This document shows positions 1 to 7,530 of a DNA stretch of 64,000 bases, piece after piece; the stretch's first letter is position 1, and every line of letters starts with the position of its first letter. The DNA lies in contig NC_018870.1 in assembly GCF_000305935.1 (NCBI RefSeq), forward strand, positions 2,341,001 through 2,405,000, in the 5' to 3' direction. A program made the position numbers and the translations under genes. Origin of the DNA: Thermacetogenium phaeum DSM 12270 (GTDB taxonomy: Bacteria > Bacillota > DSM-12270 > Thermacetogeniales > Thermacetogeniaceae). The notes beneath the pieces were generated by a model. It searched no databases and was not told the DNA's origin. It worked only from the letters and a program-made list of their open reading frames with translations.

Positions 1-1155
1 ATTTTCCAAAACCGGTACAATATTTTTAACTACAGCCTGAAAGGCATCCACAAGATTTTGTGTTAGGTTCGTCATATCAGCGTTCGCATTGCCAAGTCCT
101 GCTATAAATGAACTTAGAGAGGCTTGTAAAAGACCAATGGAACCGCTGATGGTCTGGGTAGACTCTCTTGCGAAGTTGCCAGCATACTGTTCGGTTTTTT
201 CAAAAAACATCTGCATGGCGATCTCGGCCTTTTCGGCATTGGTTGCGCTATTCCAGGCAAAATCCAGCCCTTTTGCAAGAGCATAAGCTTCGATGGTAGT
301 GGCGTTCATGGCGACGCCCAGATTATCCATCATGGTGAAGTTACCCTTGGCTGCGCCAGCGATGGATTCCATGGCAGTCTGCATGTCAATGCCCATAACC
401 GAAGCCATATCTGCCGCCCGTTGCATGGCCTTCTCAGTAAGCTCCAGACTTTTTTGCTGATCGACACCAGCACCCTGAAACAGTGCGCCCATTTTGTTGG
501 CGGTGGCAAGGTACTCGGATTGGGACAAGCCCAGATTCTTGTAGGCTTCTTCTCCCGTTTTTTGGATACGTGCAGCATATTCTCCAAACACAGCTTCAGA
601 ACCGCCAAGGTTCTGCTCAAGCTCACCAAACTGCTCCACGACCTCTTTTCCCAGCTTGATGGCAGCCGCGCCCGCTGCGGCCGCTGCAGCACCCATAGCC
701 GCGCCAACACCTTTAAGAACGCTGCCCAGCTTCTCAAATTTCGAGCTGGATTTTTCGGCATTGTCTCCACTTTCCTTCAATTCGTCCCCAAGTTCATCTG
801 CACTTTCAGCAGACTGTTCGAGTTCGCGCTCCATTTTGTTCAGCTCGGCTTTGGCGTTGTTGAGCTGTATCTGCCAGGACTGCGTCCGCTTGTCGGTCTC
901 CCCGAAAGAGGAGGCGGCGTTGGCAAGCGCTTTCTCCAAAGTAGCTATTTTTTCTTTCTGCAATTCGATCTCTTTGTTAAGCACCTTGTTTCTTGCAGTA
1001 ACAGCTTCAACTGACTTATCCTGCTTATCAAACTGAGATGCGACCAGGTTCATTTCGCTACCCAGTACCTTAAAACTTTGGTTGATCTCACGAATGGCGT
1101 TTTTAAATTCCTTTTCGCCTTCAATCCCGATCTTCAGGCCAAAATTGTCTGCCAC
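1..1155 (-). CDS. phage tape measure protein (N-terminal part; runs off the window)
   Basis: The minus-strand frame is open from a GTG at 1155 to position 1, so only the first ~385 residues are visible. A strong Shine-Dalgarno (AAAGGAGG) lies just upstream of the GTG. The protein begins VADNFGLKIGIEGEKEF, then has a charged coiled-coil stretch, an Ala/Gly-rich hydrophobic patch (around positions 650-700) and segments such as GSIGLLQASLSSFIAGLG, all typical of siphophage tape measure proteins. It would set tail length and enter the cell envelope at DNA injection. It follows the tail chaperone genes, the usual order. The rest of the gene lies before the window. Confidence 0.85.
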   Translation of the reverse strand, partial: MADNFGLKIGIEGEKEFKNAIREINQSFKVLGSEMNLVASQFDKQDKSVEAVTARNKVLNKEIELQKEKIATLEKALANAASSFGETDKRTQSWQIQLNNAKAELNKMERELEQSAESADELGDELKESGDNAEKSSSKFEKLGSVLKGVGAAMGAAAAAAGAAAIKLGKEVVEQFGELEQNLGGSEAVFGEYAARIQKTGEEAYKNLGLSQSEYLATANKMGALFQGAGVDQQKSLELTEKAMQRAADMASVMGIDMQTAMESIAGAAKGNFTMMDNLGVAMNATTIEAYALAKGLDFAWNSATNAEKAEIAMQMFFEKTEQYAGNFARESTQTISGSIGLLQASLSSFIAGLGNANADMTNLTQNLVDAFQAVVKNIVPVLEN

Positions 1156-1182
1156 ATAACCGCCTCCTTTCCTGCAAAATTT

Positions 1183-1374
1183 TTAAATTCCGTAAGGTAT
1201 CACATCATCAATGGTCAGCATACGCTTCGGTTTGGACAGTCCTAAAAACTGCTTATGGCACTCCCATAAATCAAGCAGGTATCCAATAGGCATGAGCCAT
1301 ACTTCTTCCTCTGAACGATTAAGCTGGACAGTGCCGTAATATAAAAGCCGAGTGAACGATTCCTCATCGCTCAC
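1183..1374 (-). CDS. second tail assembly chaperone segment (T part, probably made as a frameshift fusion)
   Basis: This 63-residue frame starts at a GTG that overlaps the stop of the preceding chaperone gene (GTGA). It is in the -1 frame relative to that gene. A heptamer A AAA AAC lies 12-18 nt upstream in the correct phase, so the main product is probably a G-GT type fusion rather than a separate protein. Its position immediately before the tape measure gene is where siphophages keep the T segment. The sequence has no recognisable domain beyond a hydrophobic middle (WLMPIGYLLDLWE). Confidence 0.7.
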   Translation of the reverse strand: MSDEESFTRLLYYGTVQLNRSEEEVWLMPIGYLLDLWECHKQFLGLSKPKRMLTIDDVIPYGI

Positions 1375-1757
1375 TCGGCCGGTGTGTTTTTTAAATCATC
1401 CTCACTTTCAACGTTTCTTTTGGTCCCCTTGAACATTGCTTCCATAATAGCGTTTTTATATGCTGCCAGTTCCAAAGGAGATGTGAGAAGTTCCACTGTC
1501 TCTTCGGTAAGGAGTTCACGCTTTTCTTGATTTTTGAGGTTGTGTATCAAAATGCTCTGGTTGGCCAGCAGTGTAATCAGCCACACCACTTCGTCAAGAG
1601 CCATTTCGAAGTTCTCGGTTTTCATCAGTTTTGTGCCGAGGTTTTCAAGACCGCCGTATCTTTTTGCAATCTCCTTTGTCGCTTTAGTGGTTAGTATAAG
1701 CTGATATTCTTCATCGCCGATTTTGATAATCGCGCTTCTGTCATTATCCTGCATCAT
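1371..1757 (-). CDS. phage tail assembly chaperone (G-like)
   Basis: This is a 128-residue acidic protein between the major tail protein and the tape measure gene, where the tail chaperone is normally found. It begins with a short beta-rich stretch (IIKIGDEEYQLILTTKAT) followed by helices, as in the phage tail chaperones of Firmicutes. A Shine-Dalgarno (GGAGGAGG) made by the end of the upstream gene lies ~6 nt before the ATG, and the two genes overlap by four bases. It should keep the tape measure soluble during tail assembly. A slippery heptamer near its end predicts a -1 fusion with the next frame. Confidence 0.75.
   Translation of the reverse strand: MMQDNDRSAIIKIGDEEYQLILTTKATKEIAKRYGGLENLGTKLMKTENFEMALDEVVWLITLLANQSILIHNLKNQEKRELLTEETVELLTSPLELAAYKNAIMEAMFKGTKRNVESEDDLKNTPAE
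1386..1392 (-). promoter_or_regulatory. programmed -1 frameshift slippery heptamer A AAA AAC
   Basis: On the minus strand the end of the upstream chaperone reads TTA AAA AAC in frame, giving a canonical X XXY YYZ slippery heptamer. Slipping back one base leads straight into the frame of the 63-residue downstream segment without meeting a stop. Frameshifting between the two tail chaperone genes is conserved in many siphophages. Confidence 0.75.
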
Positions 1758-2353
1758 TCACTGCCTCCTCCCACAGCAAATACCGGCTCATAAACTTCCG
1801 TATACCAGCCGGTAATAGTTTCAGGCGATACACCGGGATCGTCTTCGCTGACCTCCGCCTTCCAAGGGTGCTTTCCCTGGCCATCTGGTTTGTTACGTCT
1901 CATGACTGTCCCTTCAATGGTGGGTGTCGAAAAGGTAATGCTGTCGCCCTTCGTCTGCAGATTTGTCGCCGGGATTCCGAATTTAACCCTGTAAAGCCAA
2001 AAATACCTGTACTTGCCGTTAGCTTTCTTGGCTCTAAAGCCAATTGCCACAGGCGCACCTCCATCCTCACTGGTGGAAATCAGCACCTTATTGTCATCAA
2101 GGGTGGCTCCCGTCAAAACCTCAGCAGCGTCTACTCCGATATCTGCAACACCAAGAGTCAGTGTGCCGCTTTGAAATTCCTTGACCACTTCTGCCGCCCC
2201 GTCATCGGCATAAAGTGTCGCCTCTGCTAGCTCCACAGAAAGTTCTGCCGTAATAGCCTTAGCCAGCGGAACAGGAGTGTCGTATGTCTCTTCTCCGTTT
2301 TCATTCTCAGTTATTTTGGCATAATATAACCTGTCCAGTCCGATTGTGGCCAT
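1754..2353 (-). CDS. phage major tail tube protein (phi13-like family)
   Basis: About 199 residues. The start MATIGLDRLYYAKI and the beta-rich body with an early ITAELSVELAEATLYADD stretch are typical of the phi13-type major tail proteins of Firmicutes siphophages. I chose the ATG at 2353 because GGAGG lies 10 nt upstream; the in-frame ATG three codons earlier is only one base from that site. It polymerises into the tail tube. The gene follows the tail terminator gene and overlaps the chaperone gene, consistent with one late transcript. Confidence 0.85.
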   Translation of the reverse strand: MATIGLDRLYYAKITENENGEETYDTPVPLAKAITAELSVELAEATLYADDGAAEVVKEFQSGTLTLGVADIGVDAAEVLTGATLDDNKVLISTSEDGGAPVAIGFRAKKANGKYRYFWLYRVKFGIPATNLQTKGDSITFSTPTIEGTVMRRNKPDGQGKHPWKAEVSEDDPGVSPETITGWYTEVYEPVFAVGGGSE

Positions 2354-2358
2354 GTTTT

Positions 2359-2703
2359 TCATTCCTCCTTTACTTCATACTCTTTTGCCACATCAATGGC
2401 ATAGTGGTGATAGCCGGTACCGTCCTCATGGCCTATATACCGCCTGTCGGTAATGGTAAAGCCTGCTTGGAGCAATGTGTTCACTATTTCGTTTTTACGG
2501 GCAGTGTAGTTTCCCTTTATAAATAAAGACAACCTTACCTCCTGGGTTTCTACCTGAGGCCGGTTGTCTGCAAAAACCTCAAATGTATCTGTCATCGGAG
2601 TAATGACAAGGTACTCATCCGGCGGTACACCGCTAAATACCCCGGTTTCAATGGGGATACCCAAACCATCCAATAACGAGTTTAATTCTGACAATATGCT
2701 CAT
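2359..2703 (-). CDS. phage tail completion / tail terminator protein
   Basis: A 114-residue protein between the HK97 gp10-like gene and the tail tube gene, the usual site of the tail terminator in this gene order. It overlaps the upstream gene by four bases. The sequence has alternating strands and helices (VRLSLFIKGNYTARKNEIVNTLL), resembling minor capsid or tail terminator proteins. The assignment rests mostly on position and size. Confidence 0.6.
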   Translation of the reverse strand: MSILSELNSLLDGLGIPIETGVFSGVPPDEYLVITPMTDTFEVFADNRPQVETQEVRLSLFIKGNYTARKNEIVNTLLQAGFTITDRRYIGHEDGTGYHHYAIDVAKEYEVKEE

Positions 2704-3131
2704 ATACGACCCAGCTCCTGTTCCAGTCTTGATTTCATTGCTTCGATGCAGGACTTCCTTGTAGCTGATTTTGCCGGTTTCAAAAAGGGCCTTGGAGGCT
2801 GCCCGGACTTGCCATACTCAATAATATTAGCAATCTTCGCATTGCTTTCCCCATCCTTCCTTGGTTCAGTAAAGCCGATTTTTATGTTGTGGTTTCCATC
2901 CCTGTCCTGTTTGGCAGGAGAGAGTCCCAAAGCATTTACCAATTCACCGGTTGCTCTGGACGGATATTTAGTGCCGTTCCCGATAACTGACTGAAGATTG
3001 GACTTCACTTTTGAAAGAACCACTTCCCCGCCTGCTTCCAGCACCTTAGGTATGATTTCGTCTGTTCTTTCTCCAAGTCTGGATAACTTGAGCAAGAACT
3101 CTTCCGGCATTTTAACTTCCACCTTAGCCAC
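2700..3131 (-). CDS. HK97 gp10-like neck/tail protein
   Basis: 143 residues. It starts MAKVEVKMPEEFLLKLSRLG and contains the region ending IIEYGKSGQPPRPFLKPA, the hallmark of the HK97 gp10 family (EYG..xPxRPFLxPA). These proteins act at the head-tail interface. The C-terminal part is a basic and acidic helix. It sits between the head closure gene and the tail completion gene, as expected. Confidence 0.85.
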   Translation of the reverse strand: MAKVEVKMPEEFLLKLSRLGERTDEIIPKVLEAGGEVVLSKVKSNLQSVIGNGTKYPSRATGELVNALGLSPAKQDRDGNHNIKIGFTEPRKDGESNAKIANIIEYGKSGQPPRPFLKPAKSATRKSCIEAMKSRLEQELGRI

Positions 3132-3147
3132 GTTGCAGCCCCTCCTT

Positions 3148-3483
3148 TTATGCTTTGCTTGATTTCACCTTTTCCGCAAGCACCTCAATATACATTCCGC
3201 GTCCCTTCACATCCTCTACACTGATAATGTTGTACCTGCCATCGATGCAAACGAGTACAAGATCTGTAGTAATTTCAAGGTTAGGGATCCTACGGAAGCG
3301 GAACAGGGCAGACGCCTGCGAAAACGCCGCCCTGTTTGCCCATTTTTCACTGCCATGCCTATCTTCCTTGTATGCCCTTACCGAAGCAAGAATGACATCA
3401 CCTTTTTCAGTAAAACCCTCACCGTCCTTAACCGGCTTGACTGAGATAATGTCCACGAAAGTATTCATTTTCCCAAGACCCAT
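3148..3483 (-). CDS. phage head closure protein (head-tail adaptor)
   Basis: About 111 residues from MGLGKMNTFVDIIS. The small beta-rich protein with the pattern VRAYKEDRHGSEKW..A and FRFRRIPNLEITTDLVLV matches the SPP1 gp16 / HK97 gp7-like head-tail adaptor fold. It would seal the portal pore after packaging and connect the tail. The start follows the upstream connector gene almost without spacing, implying coupled translation. Confidence 0.8.
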   Translation of the reverse strand: MGLGKMNTFVDIISVKPVKDGEGFTEKGDVILASVRAYKEDRHGSEKWANRAAFSQASALFRFRRIPNLEITTDLVLVCIDGRYNIISVEDVKGRGMYIEVLAEKVKSSKA

Positions 3484-3485
3484 AT

Positions 3486-3794
3486 TTACACCTTCCAATC
3501 CCGGTCAAGCCGCAGCAATAGATTAGCTGTATTCCATACCTGCTGTCCTGCCTGCACACTATCCCCAAAAAAGCCAGCCGTCGAGCCATCCCTGCTTTCA
3601 TAAAAATGGCTCGACAGCATAATGACAGCCTGCTCAGTAGTAGGCGGCATGGGGTTTTCGGCATAATATCCTTCCGGCTTTTTCTGGTAGCTTTCCGCAT
3701 AGGCAACTGCGGCTTTGATATAGTCCTGCAGAAGTGCGTCATCTTCGCTGTGCTGCAATATGAGGTTTGCTTTAACCTTCTCCAAAAGTTCCAT
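3486..3794 (-). CDS. phage head-tail connector (gp6-like)
   Basis: 102 residues. The sequence pattern (LLEKVKANLILQHSEDDALL..YIKAAVAYAE, then AVIMLSSHFYESRDG) matches the phage gp6-like head-tail connector family, which forms a ring under the portal. It follows the capsid gene and precedes the head closure gene, the standard order. Confidence 0.85.
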   Translation of the reverse strand: MELLEKVKANLILQHSEDDALLQDYIKAAVAYAESYQKKPEGYYAENPMPPTTEQAVIMLSSHFYESRDGSTAGFFGDSVQAGQQVWNTANLLLRLDRDWKV

Positions 3795-3815
3795 GCCGCG
3801 GCACCTCCGTTTTCA

Positions 3816-5018
3816 TTAAGCTGATTTCTGCTGCAGTATCTTGACTGCTTCAGACAGTACCAGTTTGCCATCTACACGTTGTGTTGCCATGAATCCAACT
3901 TGTCCGGTCGCAGCATACAACTCATTAAGCCGCTTAAATACCCTGCCCTGACGGTCTGCCACCCAGTAATAAGAAAAATCGCCGAATACAATCGTTTTTG
4001 CTCCGGCGGCAATGACTGGCATGAATGCAGAAGTTTTAACTGGACGATTGAGGATAGTATCCGGTGTTCCAGCAGTTACAGAAGGCTGCCAGAGATACTG
4101 ACCGTTGTTGTCTTTGAGCTTCCTTATAGCTTTAATTGTCGAATCATTCATAATGAATACAGCGTTCCTGCGGTACGGAGACTTTAGGCTGTAGAACAAG
4201 TCCATGATCTCGTCAAGGGTAATGGCTGTCGCACTCGCCGCGGTTACTCCTATTTCGCCACCGCCGTTATCCGCCAAGATACCGGTTGGCTTGCCAGATC
4301 CGTCGCCGATAAAAAATGCTTCCTCCTCTTTTGCTCCGATTCGGCGGGCGAACTCTTTGGCGATATACTGTTCAAGGTTAAATACACTGTCGTTTAACAA
4401 TTCCTCTGACACCTTGATCATAGTAGCCAGCTTATATGCGCCGATGGATACCTGAGCAAAGGAATCGTCGCTTTCGGGAATCTGGCCTTCCTCATCCACC
4501 CAAGATGCAGTACCCTTGCTTGCCACCACAGGAATTTTCTTGTCGCCGCTGGACGTGGTAATAACATTGGCAATCTGCCTAAAGATATTCTCCTCCTCCA
4601 GTGCTTCCACAAGAGTACGCTCAAAGTCGTCGGGAACAAGATATCCACCTTCGGTGTCCTCTCCAATCTGCAGCGCGTTGTGTACGTCATATTTGCGCCT
4701 GCCACGCATCATGTTCCAGAAAGACTGCCTGTACTCATCGCTGGCACGTCCGGTTTTTTCATTGTTGCCAGATATGGAAGTGGGTTTGTCTGTAATAGGA
4801 ATATTCAACGGTTTTGACAGTTCCAAATCTATGGCAGCCTGACGCTCAAGACGCTCTATTTCTTTGCCCAGCGCAATAACGTCGGCTTCCATTTTTTCAT
4901 AAGTCGCGGTATCCTCAAGTGAAAGCAGTCCGTCGTTCCCGCGTTTGCTGTCGAGGAAAGCTTTAGCAGCTTCCCATACTTTAGCGCGTTTTTCACGCAG
5001 TTCCAGTATTTTGCTCAT
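3816..5018 (-). CDS. phage major capsid protein (HK97 fold)
   Basis: About 400 residues. Residues ~1-100 form a charged coiled-coil scaffold-like region (LELREKRAKVWEAAKAFLD) that the prohead protease would remove. The rest has classic HK97-type capsid signatures, including GGYLVPDDFERTLVEALEE, VSEELLNDSVFNLEQYIAKEF and GDGSGKPTGIL. The ATG at 5018 has AAGGAGG 8 nt upstream and is preferred to the TTG two codons earlier. A ClpP-type protease gene lies directly upstream. Confidence 0.95.
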   Translation of the reverse strand: MSKILELREKRAKVWEAAKAFLDSKRGNDGLLSLEDTATYEKMEADVIALGKEIERLERQAAIDLELSKPLNIPITDKPTSISGNNEKTGRASDEYRQSFWNMMRGRRKYDVHNALQIGEDTEGGYLVPDDFERTLVEALEEENIFRQIANVITTSSGDKKIPVVASKGTASWVDEEGQIPESDDSFAQVSIGAYKLATMIKVSEELLNDSVFNLEQYIAKEFARRIGAKEEEAFFIGDGSGKPTGILADNGGGEIGVTAASATAITLDEIMDLFYSLKSPYRRNAVFIMNDSTIKAIRKLKDNNGQYLWQPSVTAGTPDTILNRPVKTSAFMPVIAAGAKTIVFGDFSYYWVADRQGRVFKRLNELYAATGQVGFMATQRVDGKLVLSEAVKILQQKSA

Positions 5019-5031
5019 AATCAAATCCTCC

Positions 5032-5757
5032 TTAAGGTTTTAATAAAAAAAGCCGCTTTTCAAGCGACTCAATTGGTGTTCCTTTTGGTTTCTCTTTTGG
5101 TTTAAGCTTTTGCAGGATGGAATTTGTTACTGCCTGCCTGCTGAAGATCATTCCTCCTGATACTTCAAATTCGGATGGGAATGATTCATCCTCCATAAAC
5201 AAGATTCCATCGGCAAAGCCAAGTTCCACCGCTTTTCTTGCGTTAAACCAGCTTTCTGCATCCATTAGGTGCGATATTTTTGCCCTGGAAAGTCCGGTTT
5301 TCAGTTCATAAGCGTTGATGATGGATTCCTTTATTTCTTCCAGCATTGCGATAGCTTTCTCCATTTCTTCTGTATCACCGATGGCTATCGTCATAGGGTT
5401 GTGAATCATCATCATGCTGACTGGTGACATAAAGACGTCACCTCCGGCCATAGCTATGACCGAAGCGGCGCTGGCTGCAATACCGTCAATCTTTACCGTC
5501 ACTTTGCCTTTGTAATCCATAAGCATGTTGTAAATTTGATTAGCTGCAAATATATCTCCGCCAGGGCTGTTGATCCAGATCGTTATATCACCCTCTCCGG
5601 ACAACAGCTCTGATTTGAACTGTTTGGGAGTTACTTCGTCTCCCAGCCAGCTTTCTTCAGCTATTGGGCCGTCAATATATAATGTCCGGCTGCCATCATC
5701 GTTTTGTATCCAGTTCCAGAAGCGGCGAACCGGTTTTGGTTTTTGTGATTTGTTCAA
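5032..5757 (-). CDS. ClpP-type prohead maturation protease
   Basis: The protein has a ClpP-like serine protease fold: INSPGGDIFAANQIYNML, the nucleophile Ser in GIAASAASVIAMAG, the His in MMMIHNPM and the downstream helices. It would cleave the capsid scaffold region during head maturation. I place the start at the TTG at 5757 (LNKSQKPKP) because GGAGGG lies 8 nt upstream; an ATG at 5781 is possible but lacks a clear site. Its start lies inside the portal gene, so translation is coupled to the portal. Confidence 0.85.
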   Translation of the reverse strand: MNKSQKPKPVRRFWNWIQNDDGSRTLYIDGPIAEESWLGDEVTPKQFKSELLSGEGDITIWINSPGGDIFAANQIYNMLMDYKGKVTVKIDGIAASAASVIAMAGGDVFMSPVSMMMIHNPMTIAIGDTEEMEKAIAMLEEIKESIINAYELKTGLSRAKISHLMDAESWFNARKAVELGFADGILFMEDESFPSEFEVSGGMIFSRQAVTNSILQKLKPKEKPKGTPIESLEKRLFLLKP

Positions 5758-7018
5758 CTTTTGATCCCTCCGTTTTAGCATTGTTTTTGCCTGCAAAGGC
5801 ACCTGCATCGGCAAGCCTGGTCATGTTACCGTTAACAAGATACAGATCTCCACCCAACTCCGCCGGAATCCGGTTCATGTCCTCAAGCTCGCGGATATCG
5901 TTAGCAGACATCCAGCCGTTCTGGCGAGCTACAGCATAACCATTCATGCGGCTTGCATAATCACCGCGCAGAAGGCCATCTACATTGAATTTGACAAAGT
6001 ATGCCCGCTTCTCTGATGGTAAAAGCAGCGCTTTTTGGAGAGCCTGTTCCCAACGCACCACCCACGGGTCAAGCGTGTATTTAACAAATTCCAGAGATTG
6101 CTGTTCGATGTTTGAAAAGCTTGACTTTTCAAGATCTCCAACCATATGGGGAGGTACTCGGAATATCCGAGCAATTTCATTTATCTGAAACTTTCTTGTC
6201 TCTAAAAACTGTGCCTGTTCGGGTGGAATGCCGATTGGTTGAAACTTCATTCCCTCTTCCAGAACTGCAATGCGGTGAGCATTGGCACTTCCTTGATAGA
6301 CAGCGTTCCAGCTTTCACGCACCTTTGCCGGATCCTTTAATACACCGGGATGTTCCAGAACGCCACCCGGATTTGCACCGTTGGCAAAAAAGGATGCTCC
6401 GTACTCTTCACAGGCAATAGCCATGCCTATGGCATTCTTGGCCATAGCAATAGGGGAGTATCCGATCAGTCCGTCAAAACCGAGTCCCGGGATGTGAAGA
6501 ACCTCATCACTTCGAAGGTATATAAGGCCTGCTTTTGGATTAACCCTACTCTCATCGCTGTCGCGCCGATAAGTGTAAAACAGTTCTCCGTTTGGAGCCC
6601 TGTCTACCGTCATTTTGTTTGGCAAAAGGGGATAAAGCGCCAGCACTCGTCCGGAACCGTCCCTAATAATTTGAGCGTAAGCATTTCCCCATAAAAGAAG
6701 ATGACTCATCAGTGTTTCTCGGAACACGAATGAAGTCATCTCAGGGTTTGGTTCGTCATGGAGTAAATAATAGAGCGGGTGGGTCAACGCTTTTTCTTTG
6801 CCACCGTCTTCTTTATAGCGGTACACATGAAGCGGAAGCCCGGCGATGGCTTCTGCAAGTATCCTTACACAGGCATACACTGCAGTTGTCTGCATAGCAG
6901 TCCGCTCATTGACAGCTTTTCCGCTGGATGTGCCGCCGAAGAAAAAGCTATATGCATTACCGAACAGGCTGTTTTTCGGCTTGTCCCTTGCTTTGAACAA
7001 ACGGGAAAAGATATTCAT
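5696..7018 (-). CDS. phage portal protein (HK97 family)
   Basis: About 440 residues starting MNIFSRLFKARDKP. The sequences AVYACVRILAEAIAGLPLHVY, HPLYYLLHDEPNPEMTSFVF and FQINEIARIFRVPPHMVGD are signatures of the HK97-type portal family. It forms the dodecameric DNA entry channel. GGAGAG lies 8 nt before the chosen ATG. The gene lies downstream of the large terminase, but a plus-strand gene separates the two. Confidence 0.95.
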   Translation of the reverse strand: MNIFSRLFKARDKPKNSLFGNAYSFFFGGTSSGKAVNERTAMQTTAVYACVRILAEAIAGLPLHVYRYKEDGGKEKALTHPLYYLLHDEPNPEMTSFVFRETLMSHLLLWGNAYAQIIRDGSGRVLALYPLLPNKMTVDRAPNGELFYTYRRDSDESRVNPKAGLIYLRSDEVLHIPGLGFDGLIGYSPIAMAKNAIGMAIACEEYGASFFANGANPGGVLEHPGVLKDPAKVRESWNAVYQGSANAHRIAVLEEGMKFQPIGIPPEQAQFLETRKFQINEIARIFRVPPHMVGDLEKSSFSNIEQQSLEFVKYTLDPWVVRWEQALQKALLLPSEKRAYFVKFNVDGLLRGDYASRMNGYAVARQNGWMSANDIRELEDMNRIPAELGGDLYLVNGNMTRLADAGAFAGKNNAKTEGSKVEQITKTKTGSPLLELDTKR

Positions 7019-7057
7019 AGGCATCACTCTCCGATAATACTTTTTATAAATAACTCA

Positions 7058-7100
7058 TTGACATCTAATTTTACATATGTTATATTACATATGTAAAATT
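7058..7100 (+). promoter_or_regulatory. strong sigma-A-type promoter enclosed by a perfect inverted repeat
   Basis: TTGACA at 7058-7063 and TATATT at 7081-7086 are 17 bp apart, a near-consensus promoter reading into the plus-strand gene at 7126. A perfect 14-bp inverted repeat (7067-7080 and 7087-7100, arm AATTTTACATATGT) flanks the -10 hexamer exactly. This looks like a repressor operator that would block polymerase. Each arm contains the palindrome ACATATGT. Confidence 0.8.
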
Positions 7101-7125
7101 AACTACCTGAAAGGGGATTTGTATA

Positions 7126-7530
7126 ATGAAAGCTACTTTTAATGATTTTCTCAAGGAAAATCCTAATTGCTCAAAATTTGCCAATAATCCTGATGCAATT
7201 GCTATTTTCAACATTCTCTCGAAAGAAGAAAACATAATTGCTATGATAGATGCTTCAAATGCAGGCAAGCCAGCATTATCAGCTTGTGTCAGCGAAGTCG
7301 AGAGCTTTTTTGATAATAGCAATAACCCCACCATAGACTTAAGGGACGGTTTCACAAGAACTGTCATCGGTCGTATGGTAAAGTCGATTCTTGCACCATT
7401 TGGTTATGAACCTAGCATTCAAAAAGACTTACCTAAGGCTACACCCGCTAAATACTTTACTTCAGCATCCTGTTATGAAAAAACCGGTACGGCTTCAATG
7501 CGGATTGTTCGAACTATAGAAGAAATTTAG
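7126..7530 (+). CDS. hypothetical protein; moron-like plus-strand gene inside the prophage late operon
   Basis: A 134-residue soluble protein that I do not recognise. It is the only plus-strand gene among the packaging and head genes and lies between portal and large terminase. It has its own near-consensus promoter with a symmetric operator, and an AAGGGG ribosome site before the ATG. Its stop overlaps the convergent terminase stop. The sequence has no signal peptide or membrane segment; a central stretch (NNPTIDLRDGFTRTVIGRMVKSIL) looks helical. An independent promoter against the late operon is the pattern of a moron gene expressed in the lysogen, for example one for superinfection exclusion or host fitness. 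That role is inferred from context only. Confidence 0.7.
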   Translation: MKATFNDFLKENPNCSKFANNPDAIAIFNILSKEENIIAMIDASNAGKPALSACVSEVESFFDNSNNPTIDLRDGFTRTVIGRMVKSILAPFGYEPSIQKDLPKATPAKYFTSASCYEKTGTASMRIVRTIEEI

